Made by a program: the position numbers and the translations under genes
Source of the DNA: CAWEDP01 sp963807925
Lineage (GTDB): Bacteria > Acidobacteriota > Vicinamibacteria > Vicinamibacterales > CAVVIG01
Length of the DNA: 64,000 nt
Direction: 5' to 3'
Assembly (NCBI GenBank): GCA_963807925.1
Contig: CAWEDP010000002.1
Location: forward strand, 1,302,001 to 1,366,000
Shown here: in pieces, positions 7,420 through 16,725 of the stretch
How positions within the stretch are numbered: position 1 is the first letter of the stretch
How the letters are laid out: each line of letters opens with the position of its first letter
The notes under the pieces: model-generated
Databases searched by the model: none
What the model saw: the letters and a program-made list of their open reading frames with translations, nothing else
Told to the model about the DNA's origin: nothing

Positions 7420-8580
7420 ATGTTCAGATATCTCGCCGCTCATGTGGTGCCGGACGGCGCCGCCAAACTGGTCAGGCTGCACCCGGCAGAGTTGACGGCC
7501 CTGCTCGAGCAGGCCTGGAACCTCAGAGTGAATCCCGCTCCCGGCGTGACCGTTCCCCCGACCGGTCATCCGGACCACCGGAGCGACACCCCCGGACTGG
7601 CGATCCCCCAGATGCCGCTCCCGGTGTTAGCGCCGCCCAGCCTGGACGGCGCGAACCCGGATCCTGCGAAGCCCTTTACCGACGTGCTGACGAGCACGCT
7701 GACCGGTGAGAAGGGCACGCCAGGAGTCCGATGGGACCATCTGATCTATGCCTACATGATTGCCAACACCCGCATCCGTCCGATCTTCCGGCGGGTCGTC
7801 CACGAACTGTTGCACGGTGAAGCGTTCGGGCCGCCGCGGGAAGATACGCAGCTCTGGTTGCGCAATACCGAAGAGCTCTTCTTCCGGGACCAGCCGCCCT
7901 TCTCGATCACTACGCTCACCAGTTACGTGCGTCCCGACATCGAGACCACGGAACGGCAGGCCTACTACCGCATGTTCGGCATGGACCTGAATCACGGCAA
8001 GGACGACAATTCGCCCTACCCGTACGTGAAGGTGGCGGCCGCCAACAAGGAATTCGTCACCACCTTCGAAGAGCTCCTTCGCGAGAGCTGGATCGGGTTC
8101 ATCAACCGGTCGACCACGAGCGGCGCGAATCCCACCGACGATGCGAAGATCGAGGATCTTGCACGAAAGCTGAACAGTCAGCTGATCGACCGCAGGCGGT
8201 TCGGCAACCTTTCGCGCGAAGAGTTCTACCTCGTGGCGATGATGTCGTGGTTTCATCTGACGGTTGAAAACAGCAATCTCCCCATCGTCAGAGACCTGCG
8301 GGCGGAAGGCTCCACGGCCGAACAGGTCCTCTTCAAGATCGCTCAAATGGTCGGCCTTCCAGCCAACGGCCTGGCGGACCACTATTTCCAGATTGCCGAT
8401 TCCATCTCGGCGGTGCTCATTGCCATCGAGACCGGCGCGTACCAGGTCTCCGGGGCGGCGCGCGCGTTCTACGATCCGACGACTCCCAATCAACTGGCCG
8501 ACGCCATGAACAAGATCATCACTCACTGGTCCGCCATCACGGGTCACGATGTCAAAGCCGGTAAAGTGGCCGTTCGATAG
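7420..8580 (+). CDS. Unrecognised 386-aa protein (operon gene 4)
   Basis: I do not recognise this family. The N-terminus includes a proline-rich linker (about 45-80), followed by a helical region with RRVVHELLHGE and many aromatic and charged residues. There is no signal peptide or membrane segment. It starts after AAGGAG with good spacing and its last 32 nt overlap operon gene 5, which implies coupled translation and a shared function. HELLH resembles HExxH in form, but no clear third ligand follows, so I do not call it a peptidase. Confidence 0.78.
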   Translation: MFRYLAAHVVPDGAAKLVRLHPAELTALLEQAWNLRVNPAPGVTVPPTGHPDHRSDTPGLAIPQMPLPVLAPPSLDGANPDPAKPFTDVLTSTLTGEKGTPGVRWDHLIYAYMIANTRIRPIFRRVVHELLHGEAFGPPREDTQLWLRNTEELFFRDQPPFSITTLTSYVRPDIETTERQAYYRMFGMDLNHGKDDNSPYPYVKVAAANKEFVTTFEELLRESWIGFINRSTTSGANPTDDAKIEDLARKLNSQLIDRRRFGNLSREEFYLVAMMSWFHLTVENSNLPIVRDLRAEGSTAEQVLFKIAQMVGLPANGLADHYFQIADSISAVLIAIETGAYQVSGAARAFYDPTTPNQLADAMNKIITHWSAITGHDVKAGKVAVR

Positions 8581-11500
8581 GCCCGAACGACTCGAGTCTC
8601 CGTTTCTCGACCAGGAACTGTTTGCCGGGCGCGGTGAACAGGACTGGAAACCGAGCCTGGGCGCGCTCGAGGCGGAGAGCCCGTTTGCCGGCGCCTTCGA
8701 GCCGGGCAGGACCGGGGGCGTCGAGCGGGAAGAAGAGAACCAACTCGCGGACAAACCGTGCCTCGGCATCATCGGGCACGACGACCGCGTTCCGGTGCGC
8801 CAGGCGTGGGATGTTCCCTATCGCTGGATCTGCCAGATTTCCTCCACGCGCCGGAGAGGAGGACAACAGCTCAAGTTCGGTCCCGTGGGTACAGGCATCC
8901 TGATCTCACCGCATTTCGTCCTCACCGCCGCCCACCTCCTGCGCAACAGCGAAAAGGACGATCGCGGGCAATGGGTCGATTCAGAGACCGAGTACGTGGT
9001 CGTGACTCCGGCGCGCAACGACAGCGCGTCGGCGGCAAACAGGGCGCCGTTTGGGAAATATGAGGCGCGTGGCTGGAAGCTGTGCCCCAAGTACGACCCT
9101 CATGCGGCCGACGCCTGGAGGTACGACTACGCGGTCATCGAACTGAAGGAGCCCGCCGGAGCGAAGCGGGCGCCGGTCCTGAACCAGGACCTGCTCTGCT
9201 TCTGGGGCAGTCAGGAATGTGGCGGCAACACATATCTTGATGTACTGGCGGCCACTCAGGTGGCGGGAAAGACGGCGTACACGGCCGGCTACCCCGCCGA
9301 TCTGGGCGGCGGCACAAAGCTCTACTCGACATCCGGGATGCTCAGCGGCGTGGACATACGCGGCCGCACCGAGGTCATGAACTACGATGCGGACGGCTGT
9401 CCCGGTCAGAGCGGCTCGCCGATCTGGATCGAACAGGCTGGCAAGCGGCACCTGGTCGGCGTCTTCACGAAGGTGGGTACCGGTTACAACGCCACGACAG
9501 GCACGGTGTCGCTGAATAGTGCCGTTCGCATCACCCAAGACGTCTTCGATCAGATTTCCCACTGGTTCGAGGCGGTACTCGAGACGCCCTGGTTAGGCAA
9601 GGAGACCCTCGAGGAAGGGGCTGCGAGCTTCGAGGACCAGGAGAGTGACGGTCGGCTGCTCGAGGAGCAGCCGACGAGCGAGCGGTTCGACCCGGCTGCC
9701 GTTCCCGCTGACGTGGCCAAGGCACTGGCCGGCCACGACTGGGCCCAGGCGCTGAACCTCGCGATCCAGGCGGGATGGCGTGACGAGAACGACCTGACGA
9801 ACCTCGTCTTCTTCGCCCGGCATCCCGAGTTGCCGACCGAGCCGCTCAAACGCAACGACCCGCACTTCAAACAGCTCAGCGCCGAATGGACGAGCATTCT
9901 CGACAAGGAAGTCTGGAAGGCGATTCAGCGATCCGCAGAGAACACGGATCTCGTCGTGTCAGGCGAAGAAGTGACCGATCATCACCGGTCGTTCTTCCGT
10001 GGAGCGAGTGGCGCACGGCTGAAGAAGCTGATCGAGACGACGGCCAAGGAGGGGGATCTCAATCCCGGGCTGCTCGGGACGATCATGATGGCCGAAACCC
10101 GCAGGCCGCTCAGCTACCTGTCGAGCGACAAGGTCAGCTCGTACCATATCGGCTGTGACGACTTCTACGAGGCGCGCGCTGCCATCAGCGCGCGGGTTCC
10201 CGCCTACGCCCGGATCAAGTGGGACAGGACCCAGAAGCCGGTCGAGCATCTCAACGATGCACAGACCAATCCGCGGCTGGTCAAGACCATCCTGTTCGAC
10301 TCCGGTGCGGATGCCGCCCTCGCGACGGCCGTCTATGTCAAGTTTCGCGAGGTCCGTCTTCGAGAGATAGCCGCGGCATGGGGCAAGGATTTCGATAGCC
10401 TCCCGCTCCCCACGCGGTTTGCGCTCACCCGGATGGCGATGGCTGCTGGAACCGGCGGCGCCACACCTTATCTGAAGGATGCGCTCAATGGAGTGGATAT
10501 CTTCGTCCGAAAGGCCATCCCTGTCCGGGCATACCAGACACAGCGCAATGCCACGGTCCGGACGGCCCAGGCGATGCACCTCTCGAGCTGGGTCTTCGGT
10601 ATCCCGGTCGAGCGGGCAACTCCACCTGCGGCGCACGAGACAGAGACCTGGGTGCCCGATCACGAGGACTCCGGGGACGTGGTGTCCGGCTTCGAAGGTG
10701 AGAGCGGCGACGCTTCGGAGGTGATGACGCTCGAGGACCGACCGTCCGAGGCCGGGGAAGACAGCCCTCACCTCCCCCTCGTCGTCGAGCGTGATGTTCC
10801 GAAGAACTCCACACGGGTGGTCGTCGTCGGTCAGCGAATCGAGCTCGACCTCAACGACATCGCTTTCGCCAAGAACGCGGACGCCATCAGTTGGACGATA
10901 CCGGGCACGAGAGTGCGGGGCTATGACGGGACCGCGCGCGACGCCGCGCTCATCAAGCTGACGGACGCCGACCTCGCACGGCCGAAGATCACCTTCTACT
11001 GGGTGGACGCGGCCGACGGGAGGGCCGTTCGAGCGAGGTTCAGGACGGAGGGGGGCGGCCTCGGACAGGTCGTCTATCTCTTCGACGTCAAGCGACCCAC
11101 GGTGAATTTCTTTACAGGCAAGGCAGGAGTCACGCAGTTTGAAAAGCGTGGCGGTCTCATGGCGATGCGTTTCGGCAAGCCGCTCGAGGCGCCGGGCATC
11201 GTCTGGAAATGGAAAGTGACGCTGCCTCCAGGCCAGGCGGGTTACATCAAGGACGTCCAGACGGTCCTGGTCGATCGATCCCACATCATTCGCCTCGAGC
11301 CGGGCGGTAATACCCGCAAGTCGGTGTGGCGGCATCCCTCCAGGACCGATCCCCACGTGCAGCTCGACGGGCATTTCGATAACCAGGCTGCCTACACGGC
11401 TGGACTTTACGAGTCGAAGGTCGGTGCCGGAGAGACAGCGACCAGTGGAGGCAGAGGTATCGAGGACAGTCCACATACCGAGCTCCCGGCGATCGCCAAC

Positions 11501-11857
11501 ACGGTTTCCGTCAACGACCGGTTCACCTACTACCTCATGTTCAAGCCAGCCACCGATAAGGCCGACGACGCCATCTGGGTGCCGCTGGCGAGGGCCAAAT
11601 GGTTCTGGAACGCCACGGCGGATCAGCGGGAGAAACAGTGGAGGCTGCGCAAACCACCACAAATGGACCCCGGCATCGACACGACAACCGTCGAGTTTCC
11701 GCTGTACCACAGCAACGTCTCCGAGAACGAGTGGCAGGACGCGTCGCCGGCGCCGGCCCACGAGGATTCTTTTGCGCAGGAGGCTGACGCGCAGGCGCTG
11801 GAAAGGGGTGGAGAGGAAGAGACGTTCGGTTCAGACGAAGAGTTTCTGCAGGAATGA
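8549..11857 (+). CDS. Multidomain trypsin-like serine protease with SPF motifs (operon gene 5)
   Basis: The 1102-aa protein begins with ESPFLDQELF (16-25) and ESPFAGAFE (43-51), related to the tags of operon gene 1. A chymotrypsin-fold protease spans about 75-345, with His129 in VLTAAHLL, Asp193 in YDYAVIEL and Ser288 in GCPGQSGSP. Residues about 475-630 look helical and contain GLLGTIMMAE (E516), which loosely resembles a lysozyme/transglycosylase active-site helix; this is weak. The C-terminal third is beta-rich, and the tail is strongly acidic (EEETFGSDEEFLQE). No signal peptide. It overlaps gene 4 by 32 nt and gene 6 by an ATGA. Confidence 0.85.
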   Translation: MSKPVKWPFDRPERLESPFLDQELFAGRGEQDWKPSLGALEAESPFAGAFEPGRTGGVEREEENQLADKPCLGIIGHDDRVPVRQAWDVPYRWICQISSTRRRGGQQLKFGPVGTGILISPHFVLTAAHLLRNSEKDDRGQWVDSETEYVVVTPARNDSASAANRAPFGKYEARGWKLCPKYDPHAADAWRYDYAVIELKEPAGAKRAPVLNQDLLCFWGSQECGGNTYLDVLAATQVAGKTAYTAGYPADLGGGTKLYSTSGMLSGVDIRGRTEVMNYDADGCPGQSGSPIWIEQAGKRHLVGVFTKVGTGYNATTGTVSLNSAVRITQDVFDQISHWFEAVLETPWLGKETLEEGAASFEDQESDGRLLEEQPTSERFDPAAVPADVAKALAGHDWAQALNLAIQAGWRDENDLTNLVFFARHPELPTEPLKRNDPHFKQLSAEWTSILDKEVWKAIQRSAENTDLVVSGEEVTDHHRSFFRGASGARLKKLIETTAKEGDLNPGLLGTIMMAETRRPLSYLSSDKVSSYHIGCDDFYEARAAISARVPAYARIKWDRTQKPVEHLNDAQTNPRLVKTILFDSGADAALATAVYVKFREVRLREIAAAWGKDFDSLPLPTRFALTRMAMAAGTGGATPYLKDALNGVDIFVRKAIPVRAYQTQRNATVRTAQAMHLSSWVFGIPVERATPPAAHETETWVPDHEDSGDVVSGFEGESGDASEVMTLEDRPSEAGEDSPHLPLVVERDVPKNSTRVVVVGQRIELDLNDIAFAKNADAISWTIPGTRVRGYDGTARDAALIKLTDADLARPKITFYWVDAADGRAVRARFRTEGGGLGQVVYLFDVKRPTVNFFTGKAGVTQFEKRGGLMAMRFGKPLEAPGIVWKWKVTLPPGQAGYIKDVQTVLVDRSHIIRLEPGGNTRKSVWRHPSRTDPHVQLDGHFDNQAAYTAGLYESKVGAGETATSGGRGIEDSPHTELPAIANTVSVNDRFTYYLMFKPATDKADDAIWVPLARAKWFWNATADQREKQWRLRKPPQMDPGIDTTTVEFPLYHSNVSENEWQDASPAPAHEDSFAQEADAQALERGGEEETFGSDEEFLQE

Positions 11858-13284
11858 TGGACCAGCCTCCATCCCTGGAGGCGCCCGACGAGATCGACAT
11901 GCGGAAGGCATCAGGTCTTGACGAAGCGTGGGCTGCCGCGCTCGAACGAGATGCGCGGGAGACGGAAGCACTTGGCCCCGAGCCGCCGCCATTCGGCGAG
12001 GTGTGGACCGGAGAACTGACGGGCCTCGAACGGCGTCCGCGGGGGCCGGATTCGACCTTGTTCGAGCGTCAGGTTGGCGGCGCGGCACGTGCCGTCGATC
12101 CATTCCCGCGATACCCTTACGTGCTCGCGCTCGACATGGCGAACCAGGACTTTTCGACGTGTGCCGCCGAAGTCGAACGCGATCCCGACCTGAACGCCAT
12201 GTGCGGCGCGGTTGCAGACCTCACGGGCAATCCCGAGCTTCCCCCTTTTTACGCTCACAACCCGGTCGACATGCTGTATGTCGCCAGCCTCGCCAAGATC
12301 TACCCGCTCTATGTGGCCTTCGAGCTGCGGAAGCGCGTCCAGGAGCAGGCCGTGGACATGATCGCGTCAGGCCTCTCCACCGCCACCGCCGGATGGGAAC
12401 GCCAGGTATTCGCTTCGCTGGAGAAGGCCTGGAAACCCAGACTCAAGGCGGCCTTTCCGATGCTTCCCGAGGACATGCCGAAGTTTTCGGACATCTTCTT
12501 GATCTCCTCCACCGGCAACGTGACATTCGCCGAGCACGATCCGCCGCTCAGCGATGCGGACCTCGATGTCCGACCGCCGCATCCAAAGCCAGGGCATCCT
12601 CCTATCAGCCCGGAGTACAAAACGCCGCCCGGCAAGTTTCGCGATTGGATGCGCCTGATGCTCCGCTGGTCCAACAACGAGGCTGCCAGCAAGTGCATCC
12701 GCGCCCTGACCTATCCGTACATCAACGGCACGCTGGCCGCTGCCGGTTTCTTCCACAAGCCTTCCGGGGCAGCGCCAGCCCACGGCCTGTGGTTGTCGGG
12801 CGACTATCTGAATCACGACTGGCTGAAGGGGGATGCGGCCGGGCAGCCATTGAGCCCGCGCTGGGCGCGCCTGCAGCGTCGGCGGGTAACCAATTTCGCG
12901 GGGACGGCGTTTCAGGTGGCGCGCTTGCTCGCATTGCTCGCGCAGGGGCGGCTGGTCAGCAAGGAGTCGAGCCGGGAGATGATCGGCATGATGACGGGCG
13001 TGGCCGGGATCGGCAGTTACGTTCGCGGCGCCCTGGCCGGAGCGGCGCCGCCGCGACCCTTCGGCGCGATTGCGTCGAAGATCGGATGCGGCGACGAAGT
13101 CCCGCCGCCCGCGTGCGGCTTCACCCACGATTGCGCGATCGTGCGCGTGGACCGTGGAGGAGACCCCGCGAGGGCGCTGCGATACGTGGCGGTGGCACTG
13201 GGCGGCCACCCCAATCGAGCGAAGGCGGATCTCCGCAAGATGATCGTCCGCTTTCACGACTGCGTCGTCGCGCGGCACCCGTAG
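11854..13284 (+). CDS. Beta-lactamase-fold serine hydrolase (operon gene 6)
   Basis: All three motifs of penicillin-recognising serine hydrolases are present: S145-L-A-K148 in VASLAKIY, S273-N-N in RWSNNEAASK, and K409-I-G in ASKIGCG, a KTG variant. The 476-aa protein has about 85 extra N-terminal residues and a ~60-residue insert before SxN, so it is not a standard class A beta-lactamase. No signal peptide is seen, unusual for an enzyme of this fold, which normally works outside the cytoplasm. Last gene of the operon; ATGA overlap with gene 5. Its substrate is unknown. Confidence 0.85.
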   Translation: MMDQPPSLEAPDEIDMRKASGLDEAWAAALERDARETEALGPEPPPFGEVWTGELTGLERRPRGPDSTLFERQVGGAARAVDPFPRYPYVLALDMANQDFSTCAAEVERDPDLNAMCGAVADLTGNPELPPFYAHNPVDMLYVASLAKIYPLYVAFELRKRVQEQAVDMIASGLSTATAGWERQVFASLEKAWKPRLKAAFPMLPEDMPKFSDIFLISSTGNVTFAEHDPPLSDADLDVRPPHPKPGHPPISPEYKTPPGKFRDWMRLMLRWSNNEAASKCIRALTYPYINGTLAAAGFFHKPSGAAPAHGLWLSGDYLNHDWLKGDAAGQPLSPRWARLQRRRVTNFAGTAFQVARLLALLAQGRLVSKESSREMIGMMTGVAGIGSYVRGALAGAAPPRPFGAIASKIGCGDEVPPPACGFTHDCAIVRVDRGGDPARALRYVAVALGGHPNRAKADLRKMIVRFHDCVVARHP

Positions 13285-13319
13285 TCTCCGCAATGGCGTC
13301 CACATCGGCGCGAAACTGG

Positions 13320-13325
13320 TACAAT
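13320..13325 (+). promoter_or_regulatory. -10-like hexamer TACAAT of the original tRNA-Val locus
   Basis: TACAAT lies 52 nt before the tRNA 5' remnant and probably drove the tRNA before island insertion. It now reads into the left island. The same hexamer occurs upstream of the intact tRNA at 27951. Confidence 0.4.
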
Positions 13326-13377
13326 CGCCCGGAACGGCGGCGCCTCTCTCGGGCGCGTCGTCTCGTCGGTCCCCGTC

Positions 13378-13418
13378 GGGCGCTTAGCTCAGTTGGTTAG
13401 AGCGCGTGCTTCACACGC
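13378..13418 (+). repeat. 5' fragment of tRNA-Val, left attachment site of island 1
   Basis: These 41 bases are identical to positions 28011-28051 of the intact tRNA-Val, from the first base through the anticodon loop into the 3' side of the anticodon stem. Homology stops abruptly after CACACGC. This is the direct repeat left by integration of the left island within the tRNA gene. It is not functional, since the TpsiC arm and 3' acceptor strand are missing. Confidence 0.9.
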
Positions 13419-13429
13419 GTCGCAATTGA

Positions 13430-13482
13430 AAGGGCGCATCTTGGAAGCTGTTGGTTTCATTCAGCTTCTGGGATGCGCCCTT
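13430..13482. repeat. Long hairpin just inside the left end of island 1
   Basis: Two 21-nt arms (13430-13450 and 13462-13482) surround an 11-nt loop. The DNA arms match at 18 of 21 positions, and the other three form G-U pairs in RNA, so a transcript reading through from the old tRNA promoter would fold into a full 21-bp stem. There is no U-tract after it. It could block read-through into the island or be an end structure recognised in recombination. Confidence 0.7.
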
Positions 13483-13534
13483 CGTGTTGTGTCGGGTCGT
13501 TTGGCAGCGTTTTCTGCACGAGGGGCCACAAAAA

Positions 13535-14981
13535 GGCTCTTCGTCGATTTGAGTACAGCGATTTGAGGTAATACCCGGCCGCCTGCGCGGACCGCTGTTG
13601 GGTGGGCGGTCTGCTCGGCGGCCTGGTCGATCAAGGCGATCCCACGTGCACCGGACCATCCGGTGTCATCTTCTCTTGATGTGCAAACAACAAGGGAGGA
13701 CCGGTGGGATCGCGGCGCGATTGTACGTGGATTCTGGGCTTGCCGGGGTTTCGGGTGGTGGCGACGGAGAGTGATAGCGACGCGGTCGACAGCCGGTTGA
13801 GGATTCGAATCGAGCGCCGCGGGGTCCGGCGCTACGGATGCAGTGGCTGTGGGCGCCGCACGAGTCGCGTACGATCGGCGCGCGAGCGCACGTGGGACGA
13901 TGTCCCGTGGGCGTCGCATCCCGTCACCCTCGTGTATGTGCAGCGACGCGTCCGGTGTCGCCACTGCGGCATTCGCACCGAAGCCATCGAGTTCGCCGAT
14001 TCGAAGGCGCGGGTCACGCGGCGCTTGCGGCAACAGATCGGGGTGGACTGTCAGTCGATGCCGACGTCGCATGCCGCGATCCGCCACGGCGTCAGTTGGG
14101 GAAAAGCCCGTCGAGCGGAGCACGCGTTCCTGCGCGACTGGGACGGGCAGCGTCCGCGACGCCGTCCTCGATATCTCGGCGCCGACGAAATTCACCGCGG
14201 CAAGGCGCAGAAGTTCTACACGGTGCTCTCGGACTTGGTGCACGGCGAGGTGATCGGCGTGGCGAAAGATCGGACGGAGGCGAGCTTGGCCGGCCTGCTG
14301 ACCACGTGTCTCGATGCCCGGCAGCGCGCCGCGGTCGACGCCGTCTGTACGGACATGCATCGGCCGTACACCAACGCCGTGGCCCAGCAGCTGCCGACCG
14401 CGGCGATCGTGTACGACAAGTTTCATGTGCTGCAGCACGCCTCGGCCGCGCTCGACGACGTGCGACGCCAGGAGTTCTTTCGCGCGGGTGCCGTGATGCG
14501 GGCATTCGGTCGCGGCAAGCGGTGGCTGTTGCTCAGACGGTGGAAGACGGTCCGCGGCTCGAAGCGCCAAGAACTGCGTGCGCTCTTTGCCGTCAATCGG
14601 CGCCTGTTCAAAGCCTATGTGTTGCGCGAAGAGCTCGATCACCTGTGGACCTATAAGACCCGCGATGGCGTCGCCAACTTTCTGTGGGGATGGCTCGAGG
14701 CCTTGCGCTGGCAGCGGCTCCCGGAGATGGAGAAACTGGGTGACACGTTAGTCGCGCACATCGATGGCATCGCCGCGTACTGCGACCATCCCGTTCGGTT
14801 CGGAGTCGTCGAGTCGTTGAACACCACGATCAAGGCCGTCCTCCGACGCGCGCGAGGCATGCGCGATGACGCGATGCTCCTCTTGAAATTGAAGTGGGCC
14901 ACCGCTCACCCGATCCGGTCCGCTCGCGATCTGGCTCGTTTTCTCAGCCCCCAGAGGCTGTACTCAAATCGGTGAAGACCG
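13535..14981 (+). mobile_element. ISL3-family insertion sequence, copy 1
   Basis: The element is 1447 bp with imperfect terminal inverted repeats of about 24 bp (left end GGCTCTTCGTCGATTTGAGT, right end read inward CGGTCTTCACCGATTTGAGT). It is flanked by an 8-bp target duplication CACAAAAA (13527-13534 and 14982-14989), the size typical of ISL3 elements. A near-identical copy lies at 29817-31263 in the opposite orientation. Confidence 0.95.
13704..14975 (+). CDS. ISL3-family transposase
   Basis: The 423-aa transposase has the N-terminal zinc-finger pattern of the family (CSGCGRR and CRHCGIR, residues about 45-95) and a DDE domain with Asp in YLGADEIHRGK, Asp in VCTDMHRPY, and Glu in FGVVESLNTTIK. 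GTG start 13704 follows an AGGGAGG ribosome-binding site. The protein differs from the second copy at only one residue that I can see (T for A in RPYTNAV), so both copies moved recently. Confidence 0.95.
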   Translation: MGSRRDCTWILGLPGFRVVATESDSDAVDSRLRIRIERRGVRRYGCSGCGRRTSRVRSARERTWDDVPWASHPVTLVYVQRRVRCRHCGIRTEAIEFADSKARVTRRLRQQIGVDCQSMPTSHAAIRHGVSWGKARRAEHAFLRDWDGQRPRRRPRYLGADEIHRGKAQKFYTVLSDLVHGEVIGVAKDRTEASLAGLLTTCLDARQRAAVDAVCTDMHRPYTNAVAQQLPTAAIVYDKFHVLQHASAALDDVRRQEFFRAGAVMRAFGRGKRWLLLRRWKTVRGSKRQELRALFAVNRRLFKAYVLREELDHLWTYKTRDGVANFLWGWLEALRWQRLPEMEKLGDTLVAHIDGIAAYCDHPVRFGVVESLNTTIKAVLRRARGMRDDAMLLLKLKWATAHPIRSARDLARFLSPQRLYSNR

Positions 14982-15109
14982 CACAAAAAGGGCCACACGG
15001 ACCAACGTGGCGGTTCAGCCAACGGCGGCCAAGAATTTCAGCAGCCGTCGGCTGCAGGCGAGTTGCTGGACGCCCCATCATTCGAAGCGCCACGTGACGA
15101 GAACGCTGG

Positions 15110-15709
15110 TCACGATCCACCAGCGACGAAGAAGATCATGTCGATCACCTTTGCCCGGGTGTACCTTCGCTCTGTATCAACGCCGGAGACGAAATCCAAT
15201 GTCTGAACTCTATTGCGTTCGATGACCTCGGCGTTCGCAGTATAGAACTCTCCGATCTTTCTGAGTGCCTTGCGGCCGAACGTGGATACGCCAAATCCCT
15301 TCTTGAAGTACGTGTCGAAGGCCGGTACACAGCCGAATGTGCCAAGCATGATCTTCGTAAGGAGGATGTCCGACGCGCCATTCGGCAGTGCCGCGGTGAT
15401 TCGGCGAGCCGTGTCGAAGACCACTGGACAGCTCCCATCACCGTACATGTTCGCGTCGATCTCCCATATCTCTGCTGGCGCGTTCGCGATGACTTTGATC
15501 AGCGGAACAAACGCCCGGACGCTCCTCTGAAGCAGCTCTGAGGAACCGCGCAACATTCCCCAGCTTGCGAGGTAGAACCCGAGGTGTAGACACGAGAGCT
15601 GTAGCGCATCATCTCGAAGAAGTTCTGGCAGCTTCTTGCGCTCGCGGTGTGACTGAAAATAGTTAAAGCAATAATCAAAGGACGTGTACCTCGCCGAGGG
15701 TTTGCGCAT
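15110..15709 (-). CDS. Unrecognised protein, possibly shortened by IS21
   Basis: The reading frame gives about 200 aa rich in aromatic residues at its start (MRKPSARYTSFDYCFNYFQ), with no signal peptide and no motif I can tie to a function. Frame-consistent ATG codons at 15718 and 15736 fall in the repeats that mark the end of the first IS21 element, so I chose 15709. Its native promoter was probably displaced by that insertion. It is an island cargo gene of unknown role. Confidence 0.6.
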   Translation of the reverse strand: MRKPSARYTSFDYCFNYFQSHRERKKLPELLRDDALQLSCLHLGFYLASWGMLRGSSELLQRSVRAFVPLIKVIANAPAEIWEIDANMYGDGSCPVVFDTARRITAALPNGASDILLTKIMLGTFGCVPAFDTYFKKGFGVSTFGRKALRKIGEFYTANAEVIERNRVQTLDFVSGVDTERRYTRAKVIDMIFFVAGGS

Positions 15710-15993
15710 TCCACCCATCGTGATCAGTCCGTCCACGCCATCGTGATCACGGGGACCACGGCATCGTGATCGGAGCGACGCGACGCTGAGTTGCGGGATA
15801 GGTTAACCGGTGTTCGCCTCCAGTGATAGTGGTTCAAGGTACGGGTCGGTTATCTTCGTTCTGCTTTCTTCCTCCTTCAAGACGATGATGGCGGTGGGCG
15901 GTGTGGGAAACCGCGTCCGCGCGGTTTTCCAAAGACCTGTGGGCGCGTCTGCGCGTCCATAGGTCTGGCACCGTCCACGGCCCGTCGCGCCAC

Positions 15994-16725
15994 TCAGGCT
16001 TTCTCCTTGCGTCGCGACGGGCCTTTCAGCGTGATCGGATACGCGTTGTGGACGAGGCGATCGAGGACGGCGTCGGCGATCGTCGGGTCGCCCAGATACG
16101 CGTGCCACTGATCGCGCGGGAGCTGACTCGTGATGATCGTCGAGCGCGTGGCGTCGCGATCCTCCATCACCTCGAGGAGATCCTGGCGCTGCACATCGGT
16201 CACGGCGGCGAGGCCCCAGTCATCGAGGATCAGGACGTCCACGCGCGCCAGCCGCGCGAGCACGGTGGTGTAGGAGCCATCGGCGCGCGCGAGCGCCAGC
16301 TCCTGAAAGAAGCGCGGGAGTCGCCGGTAGATCGCCCGGTAGCCCTGCCGACACGCGTGCTGCCCCAGCGCGCACGCCACGTAGGTCTTCCCGACGCCGG
16401 TCGCGCCGGTGATGAGGACGTTGCGGTGTTCGGCGATCCAGCGGCCGGTGGCGAGCTGGCGCATCAGCGCCCGATCGAGCTCGCGGCGCGGCGCGTACTC
16501 GAGATCCTCGAGACAGGCCTGGGCCATGCGCAGCTTGGCCTCTTTGAGCCGACGGGCGAGCTTGCGATTGTCGCGCGAGAGATGCTCGGCGTCGACGAGC
16601 AGGCCGACGCGTTCGTCGAAGCTGAGCGCCCCGATCGCCGGGTCCTGCAGCTGCGTCCGGTACGCGTCGGCCATCGCGCCGAGACGGAGGGCGCGGAGGC
16701 GATCGAGGGTCGGTTCAGTCAGCAT
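15994..16725 (-). CDS. istB: IS21 helper ATPase IstB
   Basis: This is an AAA+ ATPase that assists IstA in target selection. The 243-aa protein has Walker A GATGVGKT and Walker B VLILDDWG, followed by the usual EVMEDRDATRSTIITSQLP. I chose ATG 16725 (MLTEPTLDRL), which overlaps the istA end by 11 nt, instead of a longer frame that only shadows istA. Confidence 0.93.
   Translation of the reverse strand: MLTEPTLDRLRALRLGAMADAYRTQLQDPAIGALSFDERVGLLVDAEHLSRDNRKLARRLKEAKLRMAQACLEDLEYAPRRELDRALMRQLATGRWIAEHRNVLITGATGVGKTYVACALGQHACRQGYRAIYRRLPRFFQELALARADGSYTTVLARLARVDVLILDDWGLAAVTDVQRQDLLEVMEDRDATRSTIITSQLPRDQWHAYLGDPTIADAVLDRLVHNAYPITLKGPSRRKEKA

Noticed and set aside
7801..7815. HELLH in operon gene 4 as a zinc-protease motif
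   Set aside because: No downstream third ligand or matching context; the true HExxH protein is the neighbouring gene 2.
9959..11761. 600-aa minus-strand frame opposite the protease gene
   Set aside because: Shadow frame; the plus strand has the protease triad and operon overlaps.
13378..13418. Second functional tRNA gene
   Set aside because: Only the 5' half is present, ending in the anticodon stem; it is an att remnant.
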